A stretch of DNA of 64,000 bases. Source: Streptococcus halotolerans. Lineage in GTDB: Bacteria; Bacillota; Bacilli; Lactobacillales; Streptococcaceae. Where the stretch lies: positions 186,001-250,000 of the forward strand of contig NZ_CP014835.1 in assembly GCF_001598035.1 (NCBI RefSeq), given 5' to 3'. Position numbers and translations under genes: made by a program. Each line of letters starts with the position of its first letter. Within the stretch, counting starts at the first letter, position 1. Shown piece by piece: positions 1 to 8,879 of the stretch. The notes under the pieces are model-generated. The model searched no databases. It had not been told where the DNA came from and saw only the letters and a program-made list of their open reading frames with translations.

Positions 1-2
1 TA

Positions 3-176
3 AAATATAAATTTGGGAACCGCCATTTTTGGGCAGAGGGATATTACGTGAGTACGGTTGGTCTCAATGAAGCCACGATAAAGAAATATATTCAAGAACA
101 AGAGAAGCATGATATAGCACTAGATAAGTTGAGTGTGAAAGAGTATGAAGATCCCTTTAGGGATAGTGGCAAGTAG
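3..176 (+). CDS. IS200/IS605-type transposase TnpA, C-terminal part (cut by window edge)
   Basis: An open frame enters from the left edge and ends at TAG 174-176. Its 57 residues begin KYKFGNRHFWAEGYYVSTVG and finish in a charged tail. The W-A-E/G-Y-Y-V-S-T-V-G run followed by a charged helix is the typical C-terminal end of Y1 tyrosine transposases of the IS200 branch, single-strand transposases that move by peel-and-paste. The catalytic HUH and Tyr residues would lie upstream, outside the window, so activity cannot be judged. The structured tract that follows (177-315) fits the right end of the same element. Confidence 0.8.
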   Translation, partial: KYKFGNRHFWAEGYYVSTVGLNEATIKKYIQEQEKHDIALDKLSVKEYEDPFRDSGK

Positions 177-315
177 TACCACTGCCTCTTTGAGAGGCTA
201 GCGACGGGTCAAGAGCAGTGAGGCTTGAACAAAGTGAAAGCCAGCGTCTTTAGGCGCTGGCTGGTAATGTGGGCTTATAGCCCCGGTTCAAACCACCCGT
301 TAGACGGGTGGTCAT
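177..315 (+). mobile_element. Structured right end of the IS200/IS605-like element (four stem-loops)
   Basis: Four perfect or near-perfect hairpins follow one another after the transposase stop: GCCTC/GAGGC (184-198), GCCAGCG/CGCTGGC (240-261), GGGCT/AGCCC (271-283) and ACCACCCG/CGGGTGGT (292-312). IS200/IS605 elements carry a subterminal hairpin that TnpA binds as single-stranded DNA. The last hairpin is the best candidate for that. The first three are more structure than the end alone needs and could form a transcript. The exact outer boundary cannot be set here. Confidence 0.6.
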
Positions 316-372
316 GATTATACTCTTTAATGATGTGTCTTTGGTCCAATGCTTTTTAACAGGAAAAGACTT

Positions 373-401
373 TTGCCCAGATTTTTTCTTTTTGTTATAA
401 T
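373..401 (+). promoter_or_regulatory. Promoter with extended -10, directly upstream of the start codon at 408
   Basis: TTGCCC (373-378), a 17-bp spacer, and TGtTATAAT (393-401). Initiation 6-8 bases after the -10 falls on or beside the ATG at 408, leaving no room for a ribosome binding site. Confidence 0.65.
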
Positions 402-407
402 AGGACT

Positions 408-605
408 ATGCCTTATTCACAATTTTTCGTAGTGGCCTTAATTTGTGCACTGGAAACTTATTTTTTTAATCAAGCCATGATCAATGGTCAGTATTTACTG
501 GCTTTTTTCTGGGGATTGATGCTTTTTAGAAATCTGCGTCGCGTTCAGCTGGTTTCCCGTTTTACTAAACGTTTGATGGAACAGATTACCAAGAAGAAAG
601 ACTGA
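408..605 (+). CDS. DUF3272 family small membrane protein
   Basis: A 65-residue protein with two hydrophobic stretches (about residues 5-24 and 26-42) and a basic, Lys/Arg-rich C-terminus, so a small integral membrane protein with a cytoplasmic tail. It resembles the DUF3272 proteins found next to birA in streptococci; function is unknown. No Shine-Dalgarno sequence precedes ATG 408, and the promoter -10 ends at 401, so the message is probably leaderless. Its 3' end overlaps the convergent birA gene by 20 bases, so both transcripts run through each other's stop region. Confidence 0.75.
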   Translation: MPYSQFFVVALICALETYFFNQAMINGQYLLAFFWGLMLFRNLRRVQLVSRFTKRLMEQITKKKD

Positions 606-1518
606 TTTCACCACTAGCTAAGGTTAAGGTTTGCCCATCATTCATTTCTAAAACCAAATGCCCTTGGTCAGTGATATCTAAAACCTTGGCTGTCATTGAT
701 TGGCCGTCTTTTTCATAAGTCACTTGTTTGTTTAAAACAAGTGATTTTTCTTTATACACTTTGATGTGGTCGCGTTCTGGGATGTCAAAGAACAATCGCC
801 AAATTTCACAAATCAACTCATTACGAGTGATACTTGGATTTTCAGTGAAGAGCGAGGTAGCAATATCTTTCAGTTCGTAAGGGAATTCAAGAATGTGAAA
901 ATTAAGCCCAACGCCAATGAAAACATCCGTTACTAGACCTGTTTCAACAGAGGTGACAGCTTCCGAAAGGATGCCAGCTACTTTTTTACCATCTAAGAAA
1001 ATGTCATTAACCCATTTAATATCTGGGGATTTATCAGTTAATCTTGAAATGGCTTTGACAATGCTAGAGGCTACAAGGACCGTATAAGGTGGAAGTTTAT
1101 CGTAAGATGCATTGGGTTTTAGGTGGAGAGTCATGTAAATGCCACCATTTTTTTCCGCATGGAAATGACGGCCTAATCTCCCTCTAGCTGCCGTTTGGTT
1201 GGGTGCCAGATAGAGGTGAGGCGCTTGGGCGCCATTTAGAGCTGCTGTTTTAGCATCTTGTTGGGTTGATTCACTACTGGTTAAGTAAGTCACAGGAATG
1301 TTCAATGCATCAGAGATAAGGTCTGAAAGAAGTAAATCACCAGAACGGATGCGATAGCCTTTTTTTTTGACAGCTTCGATAAGGATACCATTTTCCTCTA
1401 AGGTTTTAATAGCTTTCCAAACAGCCGCTCTAGAGATATTGAGTTCTTGAGCCAGTGTTTCTCCTGTAATAAAATCTTCTTCTAATAAACGTTGGTAAAT
1501 ATTTTCGTAGGTTTTCAT
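586..1518 (-). CDS. birA: Bifunctional biotin-[acetyl-CoA-carboxylase] ligase / biotin repressor BirA
   Basis: A 310-residue cytoplasmic enzyme that activates biotin with ATP and attaches it to the biotin carboxyl carrier protein of acetyl-CoA carboxylase. The N-terminal helix-turn-helix (about residues 15-55, with SRAAVWKAI) is typical of BirA proteins that also repress biotin genes. The biotinyl-5'-AMP loop is seen as ARGRLGR, followed by KWVNDI and DGKKVAGIL of the catalytic domain. The C-terminal SH3-like domain follows. I place the start at 1518 (MKTYENIYQ); the frame stays open further upstream but those residues look non-coding. Length fits the usual 310-320 residues. Confidence 0.93.
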   Translation of the reverse strand: MKTYENIYQRLLEEDFITGETLAQELNISRAAVWKAIKTLEENGILIEAVKKKGYRIRSGDLLLSDLISDALNIPVTYLTSSESTQQDAKTAALNGAQAPHLYLAPNQTAARGRLGRHFHAEKNGGIYMTLHLKPNASYDKLPPYTVLVASSIVKAISRLTDKSPDIKWVNDIFLDGKKVAGILSEAVTSVETGLVTDVFIGVGLNFHILEFPYELKDIATSLFTENPSITRNELICEIWRLFFDIPERDHIKVYKEKSLVLNKQVTYEKDGQSMTAKVLDITDQGHLVLEMNDGQTLTLASGEISLSSW

Positions 1519-1580
1519 AAGTTTAGTATAGTACATGCTAATCTTCTTGTCAGTAGTTTTCTCGAATTTTGGTAAAAAGA

Positions 1581-1608
1581 TTAACAATAGCAATATTTAT
1601 GATACAAT
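1581..1608 (+). promoter_or_regulatory. Candidate metK promoter
   Basis: TTAACA (1581-1586), 16-bp spacer, TACAAT (1603-1608). This gives a leader of about 230 nt before metK, long enough to hold the structured region at 1744-1842. Confidence 0.45.
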
Positions 1609-1743
1609 AATAAGCGTTATTAAGTCCCGATAAGGCAGCTTTTGGTAATGTTTCTTTTTCTATCTGTCGTTCATATAGTAAGCCGTGCTAGAATATTGTC
1701 TACATCCTTACTGTCTCATTTAGAAAAAGGTTGTCATTTCAAA

Positions 1744-1842
1744 AAATACAGATTGACTGTATTTCAAGGCTGGTTCTTTGTAACCTAGTAACATGTCGCA
1801 GGACATTTCCTGTAGCCAACATTTTTTAAGGGGGACATTTTT
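1744..1842 (+). promoter_or_regulatory. Structured metK leader, candidate S-MK (SAM-III) riboswitch
   Basis: Just before metK lie a perfect hairpin AAATACAG/CTGTATTT (1744-1764), a GGCT/AGCC outer pairing (1768-1771 with 1814-1817), a CAGGA/TCCTG hairpin, and a very strong Shine-Dalgarno GGGGG at 1830-1834. Lactobacillales metK genes are known to carry the S-MK riboswitch, in which SAM binding pairs the Shine-Dalgarno with an upstream anti-SD and blocks translation. Position, gene and strong SD fit. I could not match every conserved core base from memory, so the class is an inference. Confidence 0.5.
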
Positions 1843-3030
1843 ATGTCAGAACGTAAACTTTTCACGTCTGAATCTGTTTCGGAGGGACATCCAGATAAGA
1901 TTGCAGACCAGATCTCAGATGCTATTTTAGATGCTCTGCTGGAGCAGGATCCAGATGCCCATGTCGCAGCGGAAACAGTTGTTTATACGGGTTCCGTTCA
2001 CGTTTTTGGTGAGATTTCAACATCAGCTTATGTCGATATTAACCGTGTGGTTCGTGATACAATTGCTGAGATTGGTTACACCAATGCAGAGTATGGCTTT
2101 GCTGCAGAATCAGTCGGTGTTCATCCGTCATTGGTTGAGCAGTCTGCCGATATTGCTCAAGGTGTCAATGAAGCCTTGGAAGTCCGTGAAGGGGATAAAG
2201 ATGATTTAAGTCTCATTGGAGCAGGTGACCAAGGTCTCATGTTTGGTTTTGCTATCGATGAAACACCCGAATTGATGCCGTTACCGATTTCTTTATCACA
2301 CCAATTGGTTCGTCGATTGGCTGAATTACGTAAATCAGGAGCCATAGCTTATTTGCGTCCAGATGCTAAATCGCAAGTTACTGTCGAGTATGATGAAAAT
2401 GATAACCCTGTTCGAGTTGACACGGTTGTCATTTCAACACAGCATGATCCAGAAGCAACGAATGAGCAGATCCGCAAGGATGTCATTAATCAGGTGATTA
2501 AATCTGTCATTCCAGCCCAATACCTTGATGATGACACAAAATTTTTCATCAACCCAACAGGGCGCTTTGTTATCGGTGGCCCACAGGGAGATTCTGGCTT
2601 AACGGGTCGTAAAATTATTGTTGACACTTACGGTGGTTATAGCCGTCACGGTGGGGGAGCATTCTCCGGAAAAGATGCCACTAAGGTTGACCGATCAGCG
2701 TCTTACGCAGCTCGTTATATCGCTAAAAATATTGTGGCAGCTGGTTTAGCTAAGAAAGCGGAAGTACAGTTGGCCTATGCCATCGGTGTGGCTCAGCCTG
2801 TGTCTGTACGTGTGGATACTTTTGGAACATCAACTGTTTCTGAAGCAGCATTAGAAAAAGCTGTTCGTGAGATTTTTGATCTTCGTCCTGCTGGTATTAT
2901 CAAGATGTTAGACTTAAAACGTCCCATTTATAAACAAACAGCAGCTTACGGACACATGGGGCGTACCGACATTAATCTCCCATGGGAAAAATTGGATAAG
3001 GTTGACGCGTTGAAAGCTGCCGTTAAGTAA
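1843..3030 (+). CDS. metK: S-adenosylmethionine synthetase
   Basis: A 395-residue cytoplasmic enzyme making S-adenosylmethionine from methionine and ATP, the methyl donor for DNA, RNA and small-molecule methylation. Family hallmarks are [19 protein letters not shown] near the N-terminus (ATP and metal binding), [12 protein letters not shown], the GGGAFSGKD loop and DLRPAGI near the end. Length matches the family. Shine-Dalgarno GGGGG is 8 bases before ATG 1843. It is monocistronic: a structured leader precedes it and an intrinsic terminator follows 35 bases after the stop. Confidence 0.97.
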   Translation: MSERKLFTSESVSEGHPDKIADQISDAILDALLEQDPDAHVAAETVVYTGSVHVFGEISTSAYVDINRVVRDTIAEIGYTNAEYGFAAESVGVHPSLVEQSADIAQGVNEALEVREGDKDDLSLIGAGDQGLMFGFAIDETPELMPLPISLSHQLVRRLAELRKSGAIAYLRPDAKSQVTVEYDENDNPVRVDTVVISTQHDPEATNEQIRKDVINQVIKSVIPAQYLDDDTKFFINPTGRFVIGGPQGDSGLTGRKIIVDTYGGYSRHGGGAFSGKDATKVDRSASYAARYIAKNIVAAGLAKKAEVQLAYAIGVAQPVSVRVDTFGTSTVSEAALEKAVREIFDLRPAGIIKMLDLKRPIYKQTAAYGHMGRTDINLPWEKLDKVDALKAAVK

Positions 3031-3065
3031 CGAAAACATAAGATTAAAAAAATCTCACCTCAAAC

Positions 3066-3098
3066 AGACAAACTTTTTTGGGAAGGTTTGTCTTTTTC
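3066..3098 (+). terminator. Intrinsic terminator of metK
   Basis: Stem AGACAAAC (3066-3073) with GTTTGTCT (3086-3093), followed by TTTTT. Confidence 0.85.
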
Positions 3099-3099
3099 G

Positions 3100-3702
3100 T
3101 TGTCTCTTTAGAAGTGGTTTCCAAAATGATGAAGTCAACAGTCTGTCCCATTTATCCAATAGGAAAGATTTTGTATGATGATTCCAACTAAAGATAAGGA
3201 ATAAATCAAATGACCTCATTTTTGAAATGGTAGGATTTTAGCCTATTCTTTTGTATGGTTATGATAATGCCTAGTTGTTTAGAAGCGTACTGTAAACGTC
3301 TTTTCTTGTGTGGTTATCACAAATGAAATGATAAAGAGATAAGGTCTAACACTCAATGAAACTCACAAGCAGTCTAGGTGACGTCTGTGCAGATTGAACT
3401 GAAGGTCATCAATTCAAGTCAACAAGGGCTGATTTTGAGTTTCGAAGCGTATAAAGCTTTTATTATCAACTAATAGCCCTTAACCACGACTCTTTTGCAG
3501 TGATATAGCTACTCGATTTTAAACCGCAATAGCATGGGAATGTGTCTAAGCCATTATGGCAAAAGTAGAGGCTTTTCGATAGCTTTCTATTTTAAAGACA
3601 AAAGGTGTTGTCTTTTTAAATCATTGGTTTTGAAAAAGAATGGGTCAATAAGCTAAAGATACGTTGTTATTGATTGGGGCAGTATTGAAAAAATTAAGTT
3701 AT
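3100..3702 (+). other. Gene-free region with one repeat-like element (3351-3454)
   Basis: About 600 bases without a convincing ORF on either strand. A segment beginning ACTCAATGAAACTCA and ending TTTCGAAGCGTATAA carries inverted ends (GAAACTCA 3358-3365 with TGAGTTTC 3436-3443). Its ends resemble, from memory, a short degenerate intergenic repeat common in pneumococcus-group genomes. The rest shows nothing I can name. Confidence 0.35.
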
Positions 3703-3732
3703 TTGAATTTGGCAGCTTCCTATATTTATGAT
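3703..3732 (+). promoter_or_regulatory. Candidate murA promoter
   Basis: TTGAAT (3703-3708), 18-bp spacer, TATGAT (3727-3732), about 48 bases before the start codon. Confidence 0.45.
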
Positions 3733-3779
3733 AGAATGGAAGGGTTGAATTCATGTATTAGTTAAGAAAGTATTAGTTT

Positions 3780-5042
3780 ATGCGTAAAATTGTTATTAAC
3801 GGAGGGAAACCTCTACAAGGTGAGGTGGCCGTTTCGGGCGCCAAAAATAGTGTTGTCGCTTTGATTCCAGCTGTTATTTTGGCTGATGATGTCGTGATTT
3901 TAGATGGTGTACCAGCTATCTCGGATGTTGATAGTTTGGTTGAAATCATGGAAATCATGGGAGCTAGTGTAAAACGCTATGATGATACTCTGGAAATTGA
4001 TCCTCGTGGTGTTAAAAATATCCCAATGCCATATGGTAAAATTAATAGTTTGCGAGCTTCCTATTATTTTTATGGTAGTCTTTTGGGTCGATTCGCTGAG
4101 GCTACTGTTGGTTTGCCAGGTGGCTGTGATCTCGGACCTCGTCCGATTGATTTACATTTAAAAGCCTTCGAAGCGATGGGAGCGACAGTCTCTTATGAAG
4201 GTGAGTCAATGCGCTTAGCAGCGAAAAATGGTGATCGTCTTCATGGAACTCATATTTATTTTGATACTGTGACCGTTGGTGCTACTATCAATACCATGCT
4301 GGCAGCGGTGAAGGCACAAGGCCGTACGGTGATTGAAAATGCCGCTCGTGAACCTGAGATTATTGATGTTGCTACTTTATTGAACAATATGGGAGCACGT
4401 GTCCGTGGGGCAGGTACCGATGTGATCACAATTGATGGTGTGGACCATTTAAGCGGCACACGCCATCAAGTCATTCCAGATCGTATTGAGGCGGGGTCTT
4501 ATATTGCCTTGGCAGCAGCCGTAGGTAGCGGTATTAAAATTACCAATGTACTATATGAACATTTGGAGTCTTTCATCGCTAAATTGGAAGAGATGGGTGT
4601 TCGTATGACGGTTGAAGAAGATTCCGTCTTTGTTGAAAAACAAGATGCCCTAAAAGCAGTTGCTATTAAAACATCTCCTTACCCAGGATTTGCCACCGAT
4701 TTGCAGCAACCATTGACGCCTTTATTATTGAAAACAAACGGACGTGGCACAATCTTTGATACCATTTATGAAAAGCGTGTGAATCACGTTCCGGAATTAG
4801 CCCGTATGGGAGCAAACATTTCAGTTGTTGGAGATCAGGTTGTCTATGACGGGCCAAACCAACTAACAGGGGCAGAAGTAAAAGCAACTGACTTACGAGC
4901 AGGTGCTGCGCTTGTCACAGCTGGTTTGATGGCTCAGGGACGTACAGAGATTTCAAATGTTGAATTTATCCTGCGTGGTTATTCTAATATCATCGAAAAA
5001 CTACGTGCTCTAGGAGCTGATATAGCATTAATTGAAGAATAA
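3780..5042 (+). CDS. murA: UDP-N-acetylglucosamine 1-carboxyvinyltransferase (second MurA paralogue, MurA2/MurZ type)
   Basis: A 420-residue enzyme adding enolpyruvate from PEP to UDP-GlcNAc, the first committed step of peptidoglycan synthesis in the cytoplasm. The substrate-binding SGAKNS is near residue 20, and the catalytic cysteine loop [12 protein letters not shown], target of fosfomycin, is present with the Cys intact. [14 protein letters not shown] and FATDLQQP are further family motifs. Streptococci keep two MurA enzymes of about 427 and 419 residues; the length and N-terminus fit the shorter one. It is followed at once by its own terminator, so it is probably transcribed alone. Confidence 0.95.
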   Translation: MRKIVINGGKPLQGEVAVSGAKNSVVALIPAVILADDVVILDGVPAISDVDSLVEIMEIMGASVKRYDDTLEIDPRGVKNIPMPYGKINSLRASYYFYGSLLGRFAEATVGLPGGCDLGPRPIDLHLKAFEAMGATVSYEGESMRLAAKNGDRLHGTHIYFDTVTVGATINTMLAAVKAQGRTVIENAAREPEIIDVATLLNNMGARVRGAGTDVITIDGVDHLSGTRHQVIPDRIEAGSYIALAAAVGSGIKITNVLYEHLESFIAKLEEMGVRMTVEEDSVFVEKQDALKAVAIKTSPYPGFATDLQQPLTPLLLKTNGRGTIFDTIYEKRVNHVPELARMGANISVVGDQVVYDGPNQLTGAEVKATDLRAGAALVTAGLMAQGRTEISNVEFILRGYSNIIEKLRALGADIALIEE

Positions 5043-5046
5043 GATG

Positions 5047-5076
5047 AAGGTTGAGGTTTGGAGTCTCAACCTTTTA
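5047..5076 (+). terminator. Intrinsic terminator of murA
   Basis: AAGGTTGAG (5047-5055) pairs with CTCAACCTT (5065-5073), followed by TTTAT. Confidence 0.85.
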
Positions 5077-5206
5077 TGGTAAATGAGTGCAGGATGAACA
5101 TAGTCTTTTACTGAATCTTAAGCTTAAAGAGAGTGCTATTTTTGTGAAAGAACTCGTTATTTTAAGGCTAACTTTACCTTCTGATATAGAAACAGTTCAA
5201 CTGTTG

Positions 5207-5215
5207 TGCTATAAT
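5207..5215 (+). promoter_or_regulatory. Extended -10 element immediately upstream of a start codon
   Basis: TGcTATAAT at 5207-5215 is a perfect extended -10, only six bases before ATG 5222. No good -35 is seen. Transcription would begin at about the A of the ATG. Confidence 0.6.
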
Positions 5216-5221
5216 TTTAAT

Positions 5222-5794
5222 ATGTCAGTAGTATTAAAATTAGCACAGTTTGCCACTTTTGAAACGGATCGGCTATTTTTCCGGCCTTTTAGCTACCACG
5301 ATTTAGAGGATTTTTCAGAAATGGTGTTAAACCCTCGTGTGACGACTTTTATACATCCAGGCTATCAAAGCCGACATGAGGTTGCAGAATTATTGGTCGA
5401 AGCGTTTATAAAAGAGCCTTTAGGGAAATGGGCAATCGTTAATAGAAAAACGAATAAAGTGATTGGTGCTATCCGTTTAGAAAACAGAGATGACTTGCAA
5501 AAACGAGTAGAGATGAGCTATTTTTTGTCAGAAGAATTCTGGCATCAAGGGTTTATGTCGGAGAGTCTCAGGACCTTACTTGCCCTTTGCTTTAAGGAAT
5601 TTGAGATGCGTGCTATTGATATTATTGTTCATGAGGAAAACATAGCAAGTCAAGCTTTAGCAGAGGCTTGTGGGTTCAAAATAAAAGAACGTTTTAAAGG
5701 AAGCGACCGTTACACTCATAAAATGAGGCGGTATACCCGTCTGGAATTGCAAGGTGAGGATTATCAATATGAGCAAACATCAGGAAATTCTTGA
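5222..5794 (+). CDS. GNAT family N-acetyltransferase (RimJ/RimL-like)
   Basis: A 190-residue GNAT-fold protein resembling the RimJ/RimL branch, which acetylates N-terminal or small-molecule amines with acetyl-CoA; the substrate is not known. ETDRLFFRPF starts the fold, YFLSEEFWHQGFMSESLR carries the acetyl-CoA loop, and NIASQALAEACGFK is the closing motif. The frame is open back to 5087, but family alignment favours MSVVLKLAQ at 5222. There is no ribosome binding site there and an extended -10 ends at 5215, so translation may be leaderless. The stop overlaps the next gene by 26 bases, suggesting coupled translation. Confidence 0.8.
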   Translation: MSVVLKLAQFATFETDRLFFRPFSYHDLEDFSEMVLNPRVTTFIHPGYQSRHEVAELLVEAFIKEPLGKWAIVNRKTNKVIGAIRLENRDDLQKRVEMSYFLSEEFWHQGFMSESLRTLLALCFKEFEMRAIDIIVHEENIASQALAEACGFKIKERFKGSDRYTHKMRRYTRLELQGEDYQYEQTSGNS

Positions 5795-7055
5795 TTACTT
5801 AGAGAATTTAAGAATTGGTAAACGTGTCAGTGTCCGGAGCATTTCTAATCACTTGAATGTTAGTGATGGAACTGCTTATCGTGCGATTAAAGAAGCTGAA
5901 AATAGAGGGATTGTTGAGACCAGACCTAGAAGCGGAACTGTACGGATTGAAAATAAGAAAAAAATCAGTCTGGAAAAAATCACTTTTGCTGAAATTGCCC
6001 GTATTAGTGACTCAGAAGTGGTGGCTGGCCGAGAAGGGTTGTCACAAGAATTCAGCAAGTTCTCGATTGGCGCCATGACGCGAGAAAATATTTTAGACCA
6101 TTTGGTCACTGGTGGTTTGCTTATCGTTGGTGATCGTGATGATATTCAATTATTAGCTTTGGAACATGGAAATGCTATTTTGGTGACAGGTGGTTTTCCA
6201 ATTTCTGAGAAAGTCAAAACGACGGCTGATCAATTAGCGATTCCTGTCATGGTAACAACCTATGATACCTTTAGTGTTGCTACTTTAATCAATAAGGCTA
6301 TTTCAAACGTTAGAATCAAGACGGATATCAAAACAGTTGGTCAAACCTATCTAGCCAAAGATGAGTACGGCTTTTTACGGGATAAGGACTTAGTATCTGC
6401 CTACCATGATTTGGTCAAAGAAACGAACCATGTTCGGTTTCCTGTTGTCGATAGTAAAAATCGTGTGGTTGGTATTGTTAGCATGCGAGATGTTATTGGG
6501 ATGGATCAGCAGTTGCAGATTCGGAAGGTAATGGCAAAAACACCAGTAACCACAAATCCTAACATCAGCTTAGCAACGGTTAGTCAAAAGATGGTTTTTG
6601 AAGACTTTGACATGCTTCCTGTTGTGGATAAATCCAAAGATTTCTTAGGTGTTGTGACACGCAGACATGTGATGGAGACCTTGAAAAATCTGTCTAAAAC
6701 GCATATTCATAGTTATAGTGAGCAGTTTGCTTCAAATTTAGAAACGTTAAAAGATGGCCAATTTCAGTTTGTGGTTGAACCACATATGATCGATAATACG
6801 GATAAATTAGCTTATGGTGTTTTAACAGAATTTTTGAAAGAAGCAACGATGTCCCTTTTAACGAAGCGCCACCAAAAGAATATCATTATTGAACAAATGA
6901 TGGTATACTTTTTAGAGGCTTTGCAAATTGATGACGTCTTAACCATTACAACCAAGGTTATTGCAGAGAGCCGCCGCAGTATGACTCTCGATATTGATGT
7001 GACATCAACCGAGCAGTTAGTGGCGAAAGCACTTGTTACAACAAAAATGACTTAA
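5769..7055 (+). CDS. spxR: SpxR-like regulator: HTH, DRTGG, tandem CBS and HotDog domains
   Basis: A 428-residue cytoplasmic regulator. Order of domains: winged HTH (about 1-60, SVRSISNHLNVSDGTAYRAI), DRTGG domain (about 65-180), two CBS repeats (about 190-310, ending DFLGVVTRRHVME) and a HotDog domain (about 320-425). This is the architecture of pneumococcal SpxR, which controls pyruvate oxidase (spxB) expression, and of Bacillus YtoI. CBS and HotDog domains suggest sensing of an adenylate or acyl-CoA ligand. Start at 5769 is set by AAGGTGAGG ten bases upstream. It lies between a GNAT gene and map, all co-directional with little spacing, so a single operon is likely. Confidence 0.85.
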   Translation: MSKHQEILDYLENLRIGKRVSVRSISNHLNVSDGTAYRAIKEAENRGIVETRPRSGTVRIENKKKISLEKITFAEIARISDSEVVAGREGLSQEFSKFSIGAMTRENILDHLVTGGLLIVGDRDDIQLLALEHGNAILVTGGFPISEKVKTTADQLAIPVMVTTYDTFSVATLINKAISNVRIKTDIKTVGQTYLAKDEYGFLRDKDLVSAYHDLVKETNHVRFPVVDSKNRVVGIVSMRDVIGMDQQLQIRKVMAKTPVTTNPNISLATVSQKMVFEDFDMLPVVDKSKDFLGVVTRRHVMETLKNLSKTHIHSYSEQFASNLETLKDGQFQFVVEPHMIDNTDKLAYGVLTEFLKEATMSLLTKRHQKNIIIEQMMVYFLEALQIDDVLTITTKVIAESRRSMTLDIDVTSTEQLVAKALVTTKMT

Positions 7056-7080
7056 AGATTGAATAGTAGGAGAATAAAAA

Positions 7081-7941
7081 ATGATAACGTTAAAATCAGC
7101 GCGTGAAATTGAAGCGATGGATCGTGCAGGAGACTTTTTAGCTAGTATCCATATCGGATTGAGAGACATCATCAAGCCAGGTGTTGACATGTGGCAAGTT
7201 GAGGAGTATGTTCGTCGTCGCTGTAAAGAGGAAAATGTACTGCCCTTGCAGATTGGTGTTGATGGCCACCTTATGGATTACCCTTATGCCACTTGCTGTG
7301 GTCTTAATGATGAGGTGGCTCATGCCTTTCCGCGCCATTATATATTAAAAGATGGCGATCTTTTAAAAGTAGATATGGTTTTGAGTGAGCCTTTAGATAA
7401 GTCTGTTCTTGATGTTGCCAAACTGGATTTTGATAATGTTGCTGAGATGAAGCAATATACGGAATCTTACACCGGTGGTTTAGCTGATTCTTGCTGGGCT
7501 TATGCGGTAGGTGACGTTTCGGATGAAGTGAAAAACCTGATGGATGTTACCAAAGAAGCGATGTATATTGGTATTGAGAAGGCCCTTGTAGGCAATCGCA
7601 TCGGTGACATTGGTGCTGCTATTCAAGAATATGCTGAAAGCCATGGTTATGGTGTTGTTCGTGACTTAGTTGGTCACGGTGTCGGTCCAACCATGCATGA
7701 AGCTCCAAATGTCCCTCATTATGGTACAGCCGGTAAAGGACTTCGTCTCAAAGAGGGAATGGTTTTGACCATTGAACCAATGATTAATACAGGAACTTGG
7801 GAAATTGATACAGATCTGAAAACTGGTTGGGCGCATAAGACACTTGATGGTGGTCTTTCTTGTCAATACGAACACCAGTTTGTTATTACTAAAGATGGTC
7901 CTGTTATTTTAACTAGCCAAGGTGAAGAAAGAACTTACTAG
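7081..7941 (+). CDS. map: Methionine aminopeptidase, type I
   Basis: A 286-residue metalloprotease that removes the initiator methionine from new proteins. Metal ligands are seen in VDMV, GHGVGPTMHE, TIEPMI and YEHQFVIT, with the pita-bread fold order kept. Between the first ligands there is an extra stretch (about LDKSVLDVAKLDF onward), the insert of roughly 27 residues known from streptococcal type I enzymes. Start ATG 7081 follows TAGGAG by 8 bases. It follows spxR by 25 bases and its 3' end overlaps the following membrane-protein frame. Confidence 0.95.
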   Translation: MITLKSAREIEAMDRAGDFLASIHIGLRDIIKPGVDMWQVEEYVRRRCKEENVLPLQIGVDGHLMDYPYATCCGLNDEVAHAFPRHYILKDGDLLKVDMVLSEPLDKSVLDVAKLDFDNVAEMKQYTESYTGGLADSCWAYAVGDVSDEVKNLMDVTKEAMYIGIEKALVGNRIGDIGAAIQEYAESHGYGVVRDLVGHGVGPTMHEAPNVPHYGTAGKGLRLKEGMVLTIEPMINTGTWEIDTDLKTGWAHKTLDGGLSCQYEHQFVITKDGPVILTSQGEERTY

Positions 7942-8878
7942 AGAGATTCCCGTGAAAAAATTCATTTCAAAACTACAATCCAGTGATTTTGTTAAATACT
8001 TTTTACAGTTGTTCCGATCCTCAGAGATGGATTTGTCCAGTATAGCAGTGGCATACTATCTTCTTTTAACCATATTTCCCTTTTTTGTGCTTTTAGCTAA
8101 CATCTTTCCTTATATCAATATTAATACTGATCAGATATTGGTTTTCTTGCAGGAGAATTTGCCAGAAGAATTGTATCACACCACAGCTAATATTGTTGTC
8201 AATATTTTCAATGAACCGAATACTGGCTTGGTCTGGATTTCGATTGCAACTGGTTTATGGACCATGTCCCGTAGTATGACTTTTCTGCAAAAATCCATCA
8301 ATAAAGCTTATGGTGTTCAGGATCACCGGGATATTGTCTTGGGGTATCTTTTTGGCTTTTTATCAAGTCTTGTTGTGATTCTCTTTTTGGCAATAGCCAT
8401 TCTTTTATCGACTTTTGGTAAGGCTGCTTTACACCTGCTTTATTCAAATTATCCATTTGATCGCAACTTGTTTGATCTTCTGATGAGTTTGACGCAGCCA
8501 GTTACGGCAATAGTGTTTCTGATTGCTTTGGGGATTTTATACTATATTTTACCAAATGTTCATATCCGACATATCCGATACATTGTTCCAGGTACGGTGT
8601 TCACAGCTATCGTTTTTATGACCATGACCAGTCTCTTTGGACGTTATGTCACGTCAATGATGGACCGCTTGGACAATCTTAGAATGTTTGGCTCGATTAC
8701 TATTTTGGCATTCATGCTCTGGTTTACGGTATTTGCTAAAGTCATTATTTTTGGTGCTATTTTAAATGCTTCTTATCAGAAAAAATACATGGATGAATTT
8801 GAAACACGTGATGGTAATGTCATTAGTCTTATTAAGAATACGCTAAATAACGATGAAAAAGAAAAACAAGTTGATTAA
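7922..8878 (+). CDS. YihY/virulence factor BrkB family membrane protein
   Basis: A 318-residue integral membrane protein with about six hydrophobic segments and the family's AVAYYLLLTIFPFFVLLANI and FGSITILAFMLWF stretches. The family was once named ribonuclease BN, but that activity belongs to another protein and its role is unknown. The start is uncertain: GTG 7922 overlaps map by 20 bases with no clear ribosome site, while GTG 7952 lies beyond the map stop and follows AGAGAG. The stop codon lies inside the 8-bp target duplicated by the IS at 8880, so the protein is intact but its original downstream sequence is displaced. Confidence 0.85.
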   Translation: MKKELTREIPVKKFISKLQSSDFVKYFLQLFRSSEMDLSSIAVAYYLLLTIFPFFVLLANIFPYININTDQILVFLQENLPEELYHTTANIVVNIFNEPNTGLVWISIATGLWTMSRSMTFLQKSINKAYGVQDHRDIVLGYLFGFLSSLVVILFLAIAILLSTFGKAALHLLYSNYPFDRNLFDLLMSLTQPVTAIVFLIALGILYYILPNVHIRHIRYIVPGTVFTAIVFMTMTSLFGRYVTSMMDRLDNLRMFGSITILAFMLWFTVFAKVIIFGAILNASYQKKYMDEFETRDGNVISLIKNTLNNDEKEKQVD

Positions 8879-8879
8879 C

